Assembly (NCBI RefSeq): GCF_019746015.1
Contig: NZ_JAIESM010000013.1
Span: forward strand, 1 to 47,452
Direction of reading: 5' to 3'
Source: Sphingomonas sp.
Lineage (GTDB): Bacteria > Pseudomonadota > Alphaproteobacteria > Sphingomonadales > Sphingomonadaceae
DNA length: 47,452 nt
Made by a program: the position numbers and the translations under genes. This document shows, piece after piece, positions 34,797 to 43,347 of the stretch. The notes below the pieces were generated by a model. It was given only the letters and a program-made list of their open reading frames with translations, was not told the origin of the DNA and did not search any database. Each line of letters starts with the position of its first letter. Position 1 is the first letter of the stretch.

Positions 34797-35177
34797 CTAG
34801 AGGATATAGGGAACGCGGATGCCCGGCATTTCGGCCGGAAAATCCTTGATGTTTCTTGTCACGAGAACGCGTCCGCGAATTTGGGCTGTGGCCAGGATGA
34901 TGGCATCCATTGCCTTTAGGCTTCGTCGCTCACGCCGCAACGCCGCAGCGCGCCGGCCGACTTCCGCATCAACTTCGTCGATGCCAAAACCCGACAGCAG
35001 CACTTCGGCTCGTTTGAGACCGTCTCCTTCGCCTTTCGACATGACTTCTATCCAGACCACGCGGCTAATCCACGCACGCGAACCGAAATTTGTGGCACGA
35101 TCAATTTCAGCCCGCGCCTGATCGAAACCGGCGAGCACATCAATCACGATGTTCGAATCGAACGTGAACCCGCTCAC
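34797..35177 (-). CDS. PIN-domain toxin of a type II toxin-antitoxin system (VapC-like)
   Basis: Putative endoribonuclease toxin of 126 residues. PIN-domain acidic residues are in place: Asp7 (FTFDSNIVIDVL), Glu44 (VVWIEVMSKG), Asp91 (LKAMDAIILATA) and Asp112 (TRNIKDF), which would bind Mg/Mn at the active site. The start overlaps the antitoxin stop, the usual toxin-antitoxin arrangement. It ends 18 nt before glmS. The protein looks intact, so the system is probably functional. Its RNA target cannot be read from the sequence. Confidence 0.88.
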   Translation of the reverse strand: MSGFTFDSNIVIDVLAGFDQARAEIDRATNFGSRAWISRVVWIEVMSKGEGDGLKRAEVLLSGFGIDEVDAEVGRRAAALRRERRSLKAMDAIILATAQIRGRVLVTRNIKDFPAEMPGIRVPYIL

Positions 35178-35551
35178 CGTGCGTTGGGACTTTTCGGTTC
35201 GGGATATCTGCCCGCCAGCATTTCCAGATAAATGCGACGCTGGCGATCATCCTCTTCATCGAAAAGGTCGGGAAACTCCGCCTTCACTTCTTCGTAATCA
35301 TCGTCCCAATAACGCGTCCACGACGCGCGCTCCCGGCGCTGCCATGCCACCGAGTCGCCGATGTCCGTGCGGCCCTTCCAAGCACCGAAGCCGACTTCCA
35401 ACCATTGCTTGTCGCCCGACAAAGCTGTTTCAGCGCGATAGCCTGCCACCGCCTCACGCAGCACGGCCGCGCGCGACTTGCCCTGCTCGGCGGCGAGCTG
35501 GTCGAGCCATCGGATGTCGTCATCGGGCAGGTCGGCGAGGATGCGCGTCAT
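35174..35551 (-). CDS. Ribbon-helix-helix antitoxin of the VapBC-like pair
   Basis: Antitoxin of 125 residues. The N-terminus MTRILADLPDDDIRWLDQLA followed by GKSRAAVLREAVAGYR is a ribbon-helix-helix DNA-binding domain of CopG type. The remaining 80 residues are acidic and Trp-rich (TRYWDDDYEEVKAEFPDL), the part likely to wrap the toxin. It is longer than most antitoxins of this kind. The start codon lies inside an array of ATGATATCAT palindromes, the obvious autoregulatory operator, and no Shine-Dalgarno is visible. Confidence 0.82.
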   Translation of the reverse strand: MTRILADLPDDDIRWLDQLAAEQGKSRAAVLREAVAGYRAETALSGDKQWLEVGFGAWKGRTDIGDSVAWQRRERASWTRYWDDDYEEVKAEFPDLFDEEDDRQRRIYLEMLAGRYPEPKSPNAR

Positions 35552-35578
35552 GATATCATGATATCATATCATGATATC
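35550..35578. promoter_or_regulatory. Nested palindromic operator of the toxin-antitoxin operon
   Basis: Two copies of ATGATATCAT (35550-35559 and 35558-35567) overlap by two bases and run into a third palindrome ATATCATGATAT (35566-35577). The array covers the antitoxin start codon on the minus strand. This AT-rich block probably holds the -10 element and operator for the ribbon-helix-helix protein, giving tight autorepression. Confidence 0.75.
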
Positions 35579-35590
35579 GCGTCAAGCAAG

Positions 35591-36310
35591 TTAGCAAAAT
35601 TGGATTGCTGCGCCGAGTTTAAGCGATGCGTGAGCGGCCCTCGTGAGATTAGCAACGGCATGCGCTTCAACCGCTAAAACCTGCCATGGCTCACCTGATC
35701 CAGGCGGCGACTCCAATATGTCGAGAAATTCGTCTGACTCTGGCTCAAAGCCCGCAGGAAGGTTCAAATATTTTGCCAACGCCTCACACTCGACCAGCAA
35801 TTTTGCCGATGACCCAATCATCATACCTAACCCCGGCCTTTGAGGCTGTGTCCAGTCGACAATAACTTCGTCGAACGACTGAGGGACATAAAATCCTTCA
35901 GCATCGGAATGCATAATCAGATGTTGATAGGGTGGGGGCGCAACTCTCTTTTTGAAAATGCCCATGATGCCCTTGGATTTGGGATTTTCGATATATTGTT
36001 CATGTAATCGGTTAAATTTAATGTACACAGGATCTTCATTGTGGGTTCCATATTGTGTGGGCTGCGGGAGTCGTCTCTCCATGCTGAGGTAGGCAGCTAG
36101 TCTGCGTAAGGCATGTAAACTATTATATCCCCACATTTGAGCTTCGAAATATTCACCATGGGGCACCGTCCGTGGCTCGTTGTGGTGCGCTAGCCCGTTC
36201 GCGACCAAAACCTCATTGAGGTGATTGAATGGTTCATTCAACAGCTCTTCGTCTTCCTCGGCTTCAGCGAGGTTCTGAGCAGAAAGTCCCACTGCTACTG
36301 TTAGCCCCAT
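35591..36310 (-). CDS. Conserved hypothetical protein, AT-rich gene behind glmU
   Basis: Protein of 239 residues with no function I can name. It starts MGLTVAVGLSAQNLAEAEED, then LNEVLVANGLAHHNEP, a Tyr/His-rich central region (WGYNSLHALRRLAAYLSM), HSDAEGFYVPQSFDEVIVDW, and MMIGSSAKLLVECEALAKYLN; the end is HASLKLGAAIQFC. These motifs recall a family of uncharacterised cytoplasmic proteins scattered among bacteria. The gene is clearly poorer in GC than its surroundings (22 of 60 bases G or C at 36001-36060). It lies 3 nt beyond the glmU stop with GGAAGGA upstream, so it is probably translated from the glmU mRNA. Confidence 0.78.
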   Translation of the reverse strand: MGLTVAVGLSAQNLAEAEEDEELLNEPFNHLNEVLVANGLAHHNEPRTVPHGEYFEAQMWGYNSLHALRRLAAYLSMERRLPQPTQYGTHNEDPVYIKFNRLHEQYIENPKSKGIMGIFKKRVAPPPYQHLIMHSDAEGFYVPQSFDEVIVDWTQPQRPGLGMMIGSSAKLLVECEALAKYLNLPAGFEPESDEFLDILESPPGSGEPWQVLAVEAHAVANLTRAAHASLKLGAAIQFC

Positions 36311-36313
36311 AGT

Positions 36314-37663
36314 CTATTCCTTCCCCCCCTTCTTCCGCCGCATCGCCTCGTGGAACCGCGTCGCCCAGCCGGGCTTGGCCGATTGTTCGGGCCGCACCAG
36401 CCGCAGCTCGCCCGCCGCGACGTCCTTCGTCACCGCGCTTCCCGCACCGACGATCGCGTCCTCGCCAATGCTCACCGGGGCGACCAGCGCGCTGTTGGAG
36501 CCGATGAAGGCGCGCGCGCCGATGACGGTCTTGTATTTGAAATAGCCGTCATAATTGCAGGTGATGGTGCCCGCGCCGATATTCGCGCCCGCGCCCACCA
36601 CGGCGTCGCCCAGATAGGTCAGGTGGTTGGCCTTGGCGCCCGCGCCCATCACCGTTTTCTTCACTTCAACGAAATTGCCGATCTTGGCCTTTTCCTCCAG
36701 CACCGTGCCGGGGCGCAGCCGCGCGAACGGGCCGATTTCGCACCCCGGCGCAATGCTGGCCCCCTCGATATGGCAGCAGGCGCGGATGGTGGCGCCATCG
36801 GCAATGGTCACGCCGGGGCCGAAAAACACGTTCGGCTCGATCACCACGTCGCGGCCGATTGCCGTGTCCCAGGCGAACCACACCGTGTCCGGCGCGATCA
36901 GCGTGGCGCCATCGGCCATCGCGGCCGCGCGCCGGCGCGCCTGCCATTCCCCTTCCAGCGCGGCCAGTTCGGCGCGGCTGTTGACGCCGGCCACCTCGAA
37001 CGGGTCGGTCGTCACCACCGCGCAGCTGCGGCCATCGGCATTGGCGATGTTGACGATGTCGACCAGATAATATTCGCCGGCTGCATTGTCGTTGCCGACG
37101 CGGGCGAGCAGCGCGAACAGATCGTCCGCGCGCGCCGCCATCAGCCCGGAATTGCACAGCCGCACCGCGCGCTCGGCCTCGGTCGCGTCCTTGTGCTCCA
37201 CCATCTTCACGATCCGGTCGCCCTCGGCGATCACCCGGCCATAGCGCAGCGTGTCTTCCGGCTCGAAGGCGAGCACCACCACTGCCGGTGCGTCCGCCGC
37301 ATGCAGCCGGTCGATCATGCGCTGCATCGTCTCGGTGGAGACCAGCGGCACGTCGCCATAGAGAATCAGCACCGTGCCCGCAAAGCCGGCCAGCGCGCCT
37401 TCGGCCTGCTGCACGGCATGGCCGGTGCCCAGTTGCGGCTCCTGCACCGCCAGCGCCGCCCGGTCGCCCAGCGCGGCGGCCAGCTGATCGCGCCCGGCGC
37501 CCACCACCACCACCTTGCGCGCCGGCGACAGTGCCTCGACGCTGGCCAGCAGGTGCATCAGCATCGGCCGCCCGGCAATGGGGTGCAGCACCTTGTGCAG
37601 GTCTGATTTCATGCGGGTGCCCTTGCCGGCGGCAAGGACGATGGCGGCAACGGCGTCGGTCAT
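36314..37663 (-). CDS. glmU: Bifunctional UDP-GlcNAc pyrophosphorylase / glucosamine-1-phosphate N-acetyltransferase
   Basis: Makes UDP-GlcNAc from glucosamine-1-phosphate, acetyl-CoA and UTP. It has 449 residues. The N-terminal uridylyltransferase has LAAGKGTRMKSDLHKVLHPI, QEPQLGTGHAVQ and YGDVPLVS. The C-terminal left-handed beta helix has HLTYLGDAVVGAGANIGAGT and the acetyl-CoA site GSNSALVAPVSIGE. The ATG at 37663 follows GGGGAG with 6-nt spacing. glmM is not in the window, and the toxin-antitoxin pair and orphan gene separate glmU from glmS. Confidence 0.96.
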   Translation of the reverse strand: MTDAVAAIVLAAGKGTRMKSDLHKVLHPIAGRPMLMHLLASVEALSPARKVVVVGAGRDQLAAALGDRAALAVQEPQLGTGHAVQQAEGALAGFAGTVLILYGDVPLVSTETMQRMIDRLHAADAPAVVVLAFEPEDTLRYGRVIAEGDRIVKMVEHKDATEAERAVRLCNSGLMAARADDLFALLARVGNDNAAGEYYLVDIVNIANADGRSCAVVTTDPFEVAGVNSRAELAALEGEWQARRRAAAMADGATLIAPDTVWFAWDTAIGRDVVIEPNVFFGPGVTIADGATIRACCHIEGASIAPGCEIGPFARLRPGTVLEEKAKIGNFVEVKKTVMGAGAKANHLTYLGDAVVGAGANIGAGTITCNYDGYFKYKTVIGARAFIGSNSALVAPVSIGEDAIVGAGSAVTKDVAAGELRLVRPEQSAKPGWATRFHEAMRRKKGGKE

Positions 37664-37737
37664 GCGATACTCCCCGGCGCGCGGCCTGCCACGAACTTCT
37701 TGCCATTTCCACCCATTTGCGGGCACCCACGCGGGCG

Positions 37738-38406
37738 ATGACGCTGCCTTTCGACATTGTCGGCTTCGATCTGGACGGGACCCTGCTCGACACGAGCGCG
37801 GACCTGGCCGCCGCCGTCAACCATGCGCTGGCGCTGGCCGGGCGGCCGCCGCTGTCGCCCGATCAGGTGAAGCCGATGATCGGCCTGGGCGCCAAGCATA
37901 TGCTGGCCGAGGGGCTGGCCGCGACCGGCGGCGATCCGCCACAGGGGTTCCGCCCGCTCTACAAGGACATGCTGCGCTTTTACGAGGCGAATGTGGCGGT
38001 CGCGACCCGGCCCTATGACGGCGCACTGGCCGCGCTCGATACGCTCGCCGGGCAGGGGGTGAAGCTCGCCATCGTCACCAACAAGTTCGAAGCGCTGGCG
38101 GTGAAGCTGCTCGACGCGCTGGGCCTGATGCCGCGCTTCGGCACAGTGATCGGCGGCGACACGCTGGGGCCGGGCAATGCCAAGCCGAGCCCCGCGCCGA
38201 TTCACACCATGATCGCGCGGCTGGGCGGCGGGCGCGCGGTGTTCGTGGGCGATTCGATCTATGACATGCAGGCCGCCCGCGCTGCCGGCATTCCGGCGAT
38301 TGCGGTCAGCTTCGGCTTCATCCACGGCACGGTGGAGGAGCTGCGCGCCGATGCGGTGATCGACCATTATGACGCGCTGGTGCCGACGCTTGGGGCGCTG
38401 GGCTGA
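37738..38406 (+). CDS. gph: Phosphoglycolate phosphatase-like HAD hydrolase
   Basis: HAD-superfamily phosphatase of 222 residues, most like phosphoglycolate phosphatase, which removes 2-phosphoglycolate made during DNA repair or photorespiration-like reactions. Motif I is FDLDGTLLDTS with Asp11 and Asp13, motif II VTNKFEAL, motif III lysine in NAKPSPAP and motif IV FVGDSIYDMQAARAAG. Divergent from glmU across 74 nt. A longer frame exists upstream but overlaps glmU antisense, so the ATG at 37738 is used. It ends 4 nt from the stop of the convergent CsgG-like gene. Confidence 0.87.
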   Translation: MTLPFDIVGFDLDGTLLDTSADLAAAVNHALALAGRPPLSPDQVKPMIGLGAKHMLAEGLAATGGDPPQGFRPLYKDMLRFYEANVAVATRPYDGALAALDTLAGQGVKLAIVTNKFEALAVKLLDALGLMPRFGTVIGGDTLGPGNAKPSPAPIHTMIARLGGGRAVFVGDSIYDMQAARAAGIPAIAVSFGFIHGTVEELRADAVIDHYDALVPTLGALG

Positions 38407-38410
38407 ACCC

Positions 38411-39391
38411 TTATTGCGACGGTGCCAGCTTGGTGTTCAGCACCCAGCCGACATTGTCATTCTCGTCGGCGACTTCCCACCACAGCCCGTTCTTGTTGCC
38501 AGTGGGGTAGAGGATGGCGCCCGGCGGCAGGGTGCGGATGACCTTGGCGGTGCCGACCGGCGTCGCGCGCAATTGCACCGGCGCCTGCGCGGTGAAGGTC
38601 TTGGCCGGCGCGGCCTCTGCGGTCGCGGCGCCGCCCGGCTGCACCAGGCCCAGCTCGTTCACCATCTTCGAATAGGCCTGAATGAAGGCCAGCGTCACGA
38701 TGCGGCCGATATCGGTATTTTCATAGCCGCCGCCGATGCCGCCCGCACCAATGCCGCCCGCGCCGAACAGGCCGCCCACGGCAAAGCCCGTATCCTTTTT
38801 CGCGGCATAGCCCTCGGTCACCGCCAGCGTTTCGGTGGTGCGCACATTGGTGATCGACAGCACCGTGTTCGCTTCCAGCTTGCGCGTGCGGATTCCGCCG
38901 ATCAGCCCGCCCAGCGGCCCGCCGACAACGGCACCCACCACGCCCGCGCCGCCGCCGCCGCTGACATTGGCATCGGCGCCCTGAATTTCGGCGACCAGCA
39001 CATAGTCCGCCGCCTTGATCTGGCCCTGGCCGACATTGGAGCGGCGCTGCAGCCCCAGATTGCTGCCGATCGCGCGTTCCTGTTCGGCGGCGTTCAGCCC
39101 GGCGCCGCGATCCACCAGGTTGAAACAGCCCGATCGCTGGACCAGCACTTTCAGCAGCTTGGACGGCGGCGCCAGATTATTCTGCGTCCACGGGAAGGGA
39201 TCGTCACCGTCGCGGATCGAGATGGTGCCCAGCTTCCTCGTGCAGCGCGGCACGTCGTTGGCGAGCTGTTCCTGCAGCTTCTGACCGCTCGACGGTTTGG
39301 CGAGCTTTTGCGCGGCGAGCGGTGACAGTGGCAGCACGGCCAGCGTAGCGGCGGCGAACAGGATCGGTCGGTGCAGTGATCTGGGCATCAT
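38411..39391 (-). CDS. CsgG-like lipoprotein-family protein with C-terminal SH3 domain
   Basis: Exported protein of 326 residues. The signal peptide is PRSLHRPILFAAATLAVLPL with cleavage near AAQ. The central part has VLVQRSGCFNLVDR, AADYVLVAEIQGADANVSGG and RTRKLEANTVLSITNVRTTE, the pattern of the CsgG/curli-assembly family. A Gly-rich stretch (GGLFGAGGIGAGGIGGGYEN) follows, and the last 60 residues (LRATPVGTAKVIRTLPPGAI then GLWWEVADENDNVGWVL) form an SH3b domain that may bind peptidoglycan. Two tandem ATGs (39391 and 39388) follow a run of G. No other csg genes are adjacent, so a role in amyloid export is doubtful. Confidence 0.8.
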   Translation of the reverse strand: MMPRSLHRPILFAAATLAVLPLSPLAAQKLAKPSSGQKLQEQLANDVPRCTRKLGTISIRDGDDPFPWTQNNLAPPSKLLKVLVQRSGCFNLVDRGAGLNAAEQERAIGSNLGLQRRSNVGQGQIKAADYVLVAEIQGADANVSGGGGAGVVGAVVGGPLGGLIGGIRTRKLEANTVLSITNVRTTETLAVTEGYAAKKDTGFAVGGLFGAGGIGAGGIGGGYENTDIGRIVTLAFIQAYSKMVNELGLVQPGGAATAEAAPAKTFTAQAPVQLRATPVGTAKVIRTLPPGAILYPTGNKNGLWWEVADENDNVGWVLNTKLAPSQ

Positions 39392-39560
39392 GGTCCCCCC
39401 GTTTCGGTGCGGACAATAGCGCAAATTCGGCAGCGATAGAATGGGATTCGGTGCGCCGCCGGGTGCGCGCGCTGACCGGGCGGCCTTGTCTCATCGCCCC
39501 CTTTGTCACGCCGGGGCCATGCTGCTATGCGCAGCCGCATCCGCAACAGCTGAGACGCCC

Positions 39561-41369
39561 GTGACCCCGCTTTCGCACATCCGCAATTTTTCGATCATCG
39601 CGCATATCGACCATGGCAAGTCGACGCTGGCCGACCGGCTGATCCAGGTGACGGGCGGGCTCAGCGAGCGCGAAATGTCCGAGCAGGTGCTCGACAATAT
39701 GGATATCGAGAAGGAACGCGGCATCACCATCAAGGCGCAGACGGTGCGCCTCAACTATCGGGCGAGCGACGGCGAAACCTATACGCTTAACCTGATGGAC
39801 ACGCCGGGCCACGTCGATTTCGCCTATGAGGTTAGCCGCAGCCTGGCCGCGTGCGAGGGCGCGCTGCTCGTCGTCGATGCGGCGCAGGGCGTGGAGGCGC
39901 AGACGCTCGCCAATGTCTATCAGTCGATCGAGCATGACCATGAGATCGTGCCCGTCATCAACAAGATCGACCTGCCCGCCGCCGAGCCTGACAAGGTGAA
40001 GGCCGAGATCGAGGAAGTGATCGGGCTTGACGCATCGAATGCGGTGCTGACCAGCGCCAAGTCCGGCATCGGCATCGACGCGGTGCTGGAAGCAGTGGTC
40101 AAGCGCATCCCGCCGCCCAAGGGCGATGCCACCGCGCCGCTCAAAGCGATGCTGGTCGACAGCTGGTACGACCCCTATCTGGGCGTTGTCATTCTGGTGC
40201 GGGTGATGGCGGGCGTGCTCAAAAAGGGCCAGCAGATCACCTTCATGCAGGCGGGTACCCAGCATCTGGTCGACCGGGTCGGCTGCTTCCGCCCCAAGAT
40301 CGAGCAGCTGACCGAGCTTGGGCCGGGCGAGATCGGCTTCATCACCGCGCAGATCAAGGAAATCGCGCAGACCCGCGTCGGCGACACCATCACCGATGCC
40401 AAGCGCCCGGCGGCCGAGCCGCTGCCCGGCTTCAAGGAAGTGCAGCCGGTGGTGTTCTGCGGGCTGTTCCCGGTCGATGCCAATGATTTTGAGAAGCTGC
40501 GCGATTCGATCGGCAAGCTCAGGCTCAACGACGCCAGCTTCAGCTTCGAGATGGAGACGTCCGCGGCCCTCGGCTTCGGCTTCCGCTGCGGCTTTCTGGG
40601 GCTGCTCCACCTGGAAATCATCCAGGAGCGGCTGACGCGCGAATATGATCTGGACCTGATCACCACGGCCCCGTCGGTGGTGTACCGGCTGGAGCTGACC
40701 CATGGCGGCGGCGAGATGGAGCTGCACAACCCCGCCGACATGCCCGACCCCAACCGGATCGAGACGATTGCCGAGCCGTGGATCGAGGCAACCATCTATT
40801 GCCCCGACGAATATCTGGGCAGCATTTTGAAGCTGTGCCAGGACCGGCGCGGCATCCAGAAGAACCTCACCTATGTCGGCGGGCGCGCGCAGGTGACCTA
40901 TGAACTGCCGCTCAACGAAGTGGTGTTCGATTTCTATGACCGGCTGAAAAGCATCAGCCGGGGCTATGCCAGCTTCGATTATCACCAGATCGGTTACCGG
41001 GAGGGCGATCTGGTGAAGATGAGCATCCTCGTCAACAACGAGGCCGTAGATGCGCTCAGCATGATCGTCCACCGCTCCGCCGCCGAGGCGCGCGGGCGCC
41101 ACATGTGCGAGCGGCTGAAGGACCTGATCCCGCGCCACCTGTTCAAGATTCCGATCCAGGCGGCCATCGGCGGCAAGGTGATCGCGCGCGAAACGATTGC
41201 GGCGCTGAGGAAGGACGTGACCGCCAAATGCTATGGCGGCGATGCGACACGCAAGCGCAAGCTGCTGGAAAAGCAGAAAGAGGGCAAAAAGCGGATGCGC
41301 GAGTACGGCTCGGTCAGCATTCCGCAGGAAGCGTTCATTGCCGCGCTGCGGATGGGGGATGCGGCCTGA
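39561..41369 (+). CDS. lepA: Elongation factor 4 (LepA) GTPase
   Basis: Ribosome-associated GTPase that influences translocation and initiation, 602 residues. The G-domain has [27 protein letters not shown] and [11 protein letters not shown]. Domains 2-5 follow, with the LepA-specific [14 protein letters not shown] and the C-terminal [20 protein letters not shown]. The chosen start is GTG 39561, giving the standard N-terminus (V/M)[15 protein letters not shown]; an in-frame ATG at 39519 has no good Shine-Dalgarno and would add 14 residues. The 136-nt gap upstream shows no clear promoter. Confidence 0.96.
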   Translation: MTPLSHIRNFSIIAHIDHGKSTLADRLIQVTGGLSEREMSEQVLDNMDIEKERGITIKAQTVRLNYRASDGETYTLNLMDTPGHVDFAYEVSRSLAACEGALLVVDAAQGVEAQTLANVYQSIEHDHEIVPVINKIDLPAAEPDKVKAEIEEVIGLDASNAVLTSAKSGIGIDAVLEAVVKRIPPPKGDATAPLKAMLVDSWYDPYLGVVILVRVMAGVLKKGQQITFMQAGTQHLVDRVGCFRPKIEQLTELGPGEIGFITAQIKEIAQTRVGDTITDAKRPAAEPLPGFKEVQPVVFCGLFPVDANDFEKLRDSIGKLRLNDASFSFEMETSAALGFGFRCGFLGLLHLEIIQERLTREYDLDLITTAPSVVYRLELTHGGGEMELHNPADMPDPNRIETIAEPWIEATIYCPDEYLGSILKLCQDRRGIQKNLTYVGGRAQVTYELPLNEVVFDFYDRLKSISRGYASFDYHQIGYREGDLVKMSILVNNEAVDALSMIVHRSAAEARGRHMCERLKDLIPRHLFKIPIQAAIGGKVIARETIAALRKDVTAKCYGGDATRKRKLLEKQKEGKKRMREYGSVSIPQEAFIAALRMGDAA

Positions 41370-41466
41370 CGCTGCGGCGAGCGGTGGCTTTTGCCCCTCG
41401 CCTTGCGCGGGGCGGGCGGGTATAGCGGTGCGCGGTGGGGGCGCTGATTGCACAGGAGTAACGCGC

Positions 41467-41832
41467 ATGGCCGACACCGCCCCCCCCAAGAAAGCCGCCC
41501 CCGCACCCGACGCCGCAACTCAGGCGGGCGAGGCCATTGGCGCCCAGCTGAAGACCGCCGGTGCGCAGGTTCGCGCCTCTGCCGAGCGGATGACGGCAAC
41601 CGGCACCGAACTGGGGATGCGGCTGCTCGACCAGGCCGAGGAAAATACGCGCCAGGCCTTTGTCGCCATGCGCGCCGCCGCGCAGGCCCGCGACATGAGC
41701 GAGGTGATGCGCATTCAGGGCGATTATCTGCGCGATCAGGCCAATCGCGCGATGTCGCAGGCCAGCGAAATCGGCGAGATGGTTGCCGGGCTGGGCCGCG
41801 ACACGCTGGCGCAGCTGACGCCGAAGGACTGA
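41467..41832 (+). CDS. Phasin-family protein
   Basis: Small helical protein of 121 residues, resembling phasins that coat polyhydroxyalkanoate granules. An Ala/Pro/Lys-rich head (MADTAPPKKAAPAPDAATQ) is followed by a continuous amphipathic helical region ending MSQASEIGEMVAGLGRDTLA, with many Gln, Met and Ala. It has AGGAG 8 nt before the ATG and stands alone between lepA and modA. Phasin identity is by composition and the QAN-R-A-x-xQ pattern, not by a catalytic motif. No phaC is in the window. Confidence 0.7.
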   Translation: MADTAPPKKAAPAPDAATQAGEAIGAQLKTAGAQVRASAERMTATGTELGMRLLDQAEENTRQAFVAMRAAAQARDMSEVMRIQGDYLRDQANRAMSQASEIGEMVAGLGRDTLAQLTPKD

Positions 41833-41889
41833 TCCGGGCGGCGCCCTTTACCGCTGACAGCGGGGCGGGGCGCCGCTATCAACGGTGGC

Positions 41890-42657
41890 ATGTTCAGATG
41901 GCTGACCCCGCTGCTGATTGTGCTCGCCGCGCTGGTTGCCCCGCCTGTCGCAGCGCGGGCCGGGGATGCGCCCCGCCCGCCGTTGGTGCTGGCGGCGGCG
42001 AGCCTGCGCGAGGTGCTGACCGAGGCGGCCGATGCCTGGGCGCGGGCGGGCCATCCGCGCCCGGTGCTGTCATTCGCGGCTTCCTCCGCACTGGCGCGGC
42101 AGGTGGCGGGCGGGGCGGCGGCGGACCTGTTCATGTCGGCTGATGTCGAATGGATGGATGATGTCGCGCGGCGCGGGCTGATTGTGCCGGGCACGCGCGC
42201 TGAACTCGCCGGCAATGCGCTGGTGCTGGTGGGCAAGCCCGGCAGCGCCCGGGTGGACCCGGGCAACCGGCGCGCGCTCGCTGCCCTTCTCGCGTCAGGC
42301 CCGCTGGCGCTGGCCGATCCGGCTGGTGTTCCCGCCGGCCGCTATGCCGAGGCGGCGCTACGCCATCTGGGCGTGTGGGATGGCGTTGCGCCGCGCATCG
42401 TGCGGGCGGAAAATGTCCGCGCGGCGCTCGCGCTGGTGGAGCGCGGGGCGGCACCGCTCGGCATCGTCTATGCAACCGATGCGCGGGTGGCCGCCGTCGG
42501 CGTGATCGCCACCTTCCCGCCCGCCAGCCACCCGCCCATCCGCTATCCGGTCGCGCGGCTGAAGGCGGGGACGGGCAGCGATGCCGAGGGGTTCCGCCGC
42601 TTTCTGCTGTCGCGCGGCGGCCAGGCGATTTTCGCGCGGCACGGCTTCACGCGCTAG
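41890..42657 (+). CDS. modA: Molybdate ABC transporter substrate-binding protein
   Basis: Periplasmic molybdate/tungstate-binding protein of 255 residues. The signal peptide is residues 1-24 (MFRWLTPLLIVLAALVAPPV then AARA). The oxyanion pocket motifs are LAAASLREVLTEAA, FAASSALARQVAGGAAADLFMSA, read as separate parts, and PLGIVYATDA. It starts the modABC operon; its stop is followed immediately by the modB ATG at 42658, with no spacer. No molybdenum-cofactor riboswitch was recognised in the 57-nt leader. Confidence 0.92.
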   Translation: MFRWLTPLLIVLAALVAPPVAARAGDAPRPPLVLAAASLREVLTEAADAWARAGHPRPVLSFAASSALARQVAGGAAADLFMSADVEWMDDVARRGLIVPGTRAELAGNALVLVGKPGSARVDPGNRRALAALLASGPLALADPAGVPAGRYAEAALRHLGVWDGVAPRIVRAENVRAALALVERGAAPLGIVYATDARVAAVGVIATFPPASHPPIRYPVARLKAGTGSDAEGFRRFLLSRGGQAIFARHGFTR

Positions 42658-43347
42658 ATGCTGAGCGCGGCCGAGCTTTCGATTGTCGCGCTCACGCTGA
42701 AAGTGGGGGTGGCGGCGCTGGCGCTGGCGCTGCCGGTCGCGTTTGCGCTGGCCTGGCTGCTCGCCCGCGCGACCTTTCCGGGCAAGATGCTGGTCGATGC
42801 GCTCGTTCATCTGCCGCTGGTGCTGCCACCGGTGGTGACGGGCTGGCTGCTGCTGATCGCCTTTGCGCCGGCGGGGCCGGTGGGCGGCTGGCTGCAGGGC
42901 TGGTTCGGCATCAGCCTGATCTTCAAATGGACGGGCGCGGCGCTGGCCAGCGCGGTGATGGCGCTGCCGCTGATGGTGCGCGCGATCCGCCTGTCGATCG
43001 AGGCGGTCGATCAGCGGCTGGAGCAGGCCGCGCGCACGCTGGGCGCGGGGCGCTGGCGGGTGTTCGCCACGGTCACCCTGCCGCTCAGCCTGCCCGGCGT
43101 ACTGGCGGCGATGGTGCTAGGCTTTGCCCGCTCGATCGGCGAGTTCGGCGCGACCATCACCTTCGTCTCCAACGTGCCGGGCGAGACCGAAACGTTGCCG
43201 CTCGCCATCTACAGCGCGCTGCAGGCGCCCGGCGGGGAGGCGGCGGTGCTGCGGCTGGCGATCATCTCCACGGTGCTGGCGGTGGCTGCGCTGGTCGCGT
43301 CCGAAGCGCTGGCGCGGCGGCAGGGGCGGGGGCTGCATGTCCTTTGA
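42658..43347 (+). CDS. modB: Molybdate ABC transporter permease
   Basis: Inner-membrane permease of 229 residues with five to six helices. LTLKVGVAALALALPVAFAL starts the membrane part. The coupling-helix motif contacting the ATPase is EQAARTLGAGRWRVFATVTLP, and LGFARSIGEFGATITF is the family signature. It begins at the base after the modA stop and overlaps modC by 11 nt. Confidence 0.94.
   Translation: MLSAAELSIVALTLKVGVAALALALPVAFALAWLLARATFPGKMLVDALVHLPLVLPPVVTGWLLLIAFAPAGPVGGWLQGWFGISLIFKWTGAALASAVMALPLMVRAIRLSIEAVDQRLEQAARTLGAGRWRVFATVTLPLSLPGVLAAMVLGFARSIGEFGATITFVSNVPGETETLPLAIYSALQAPGGEAAVLRLAIISTVLAVAALVASEALARRQGRGLHVL

Noticed and set aside
41833..41889. Molybdenum-cofactor riboswitch before modA
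   Set aside because: The gap is only 57 nt and shows no matching structure.
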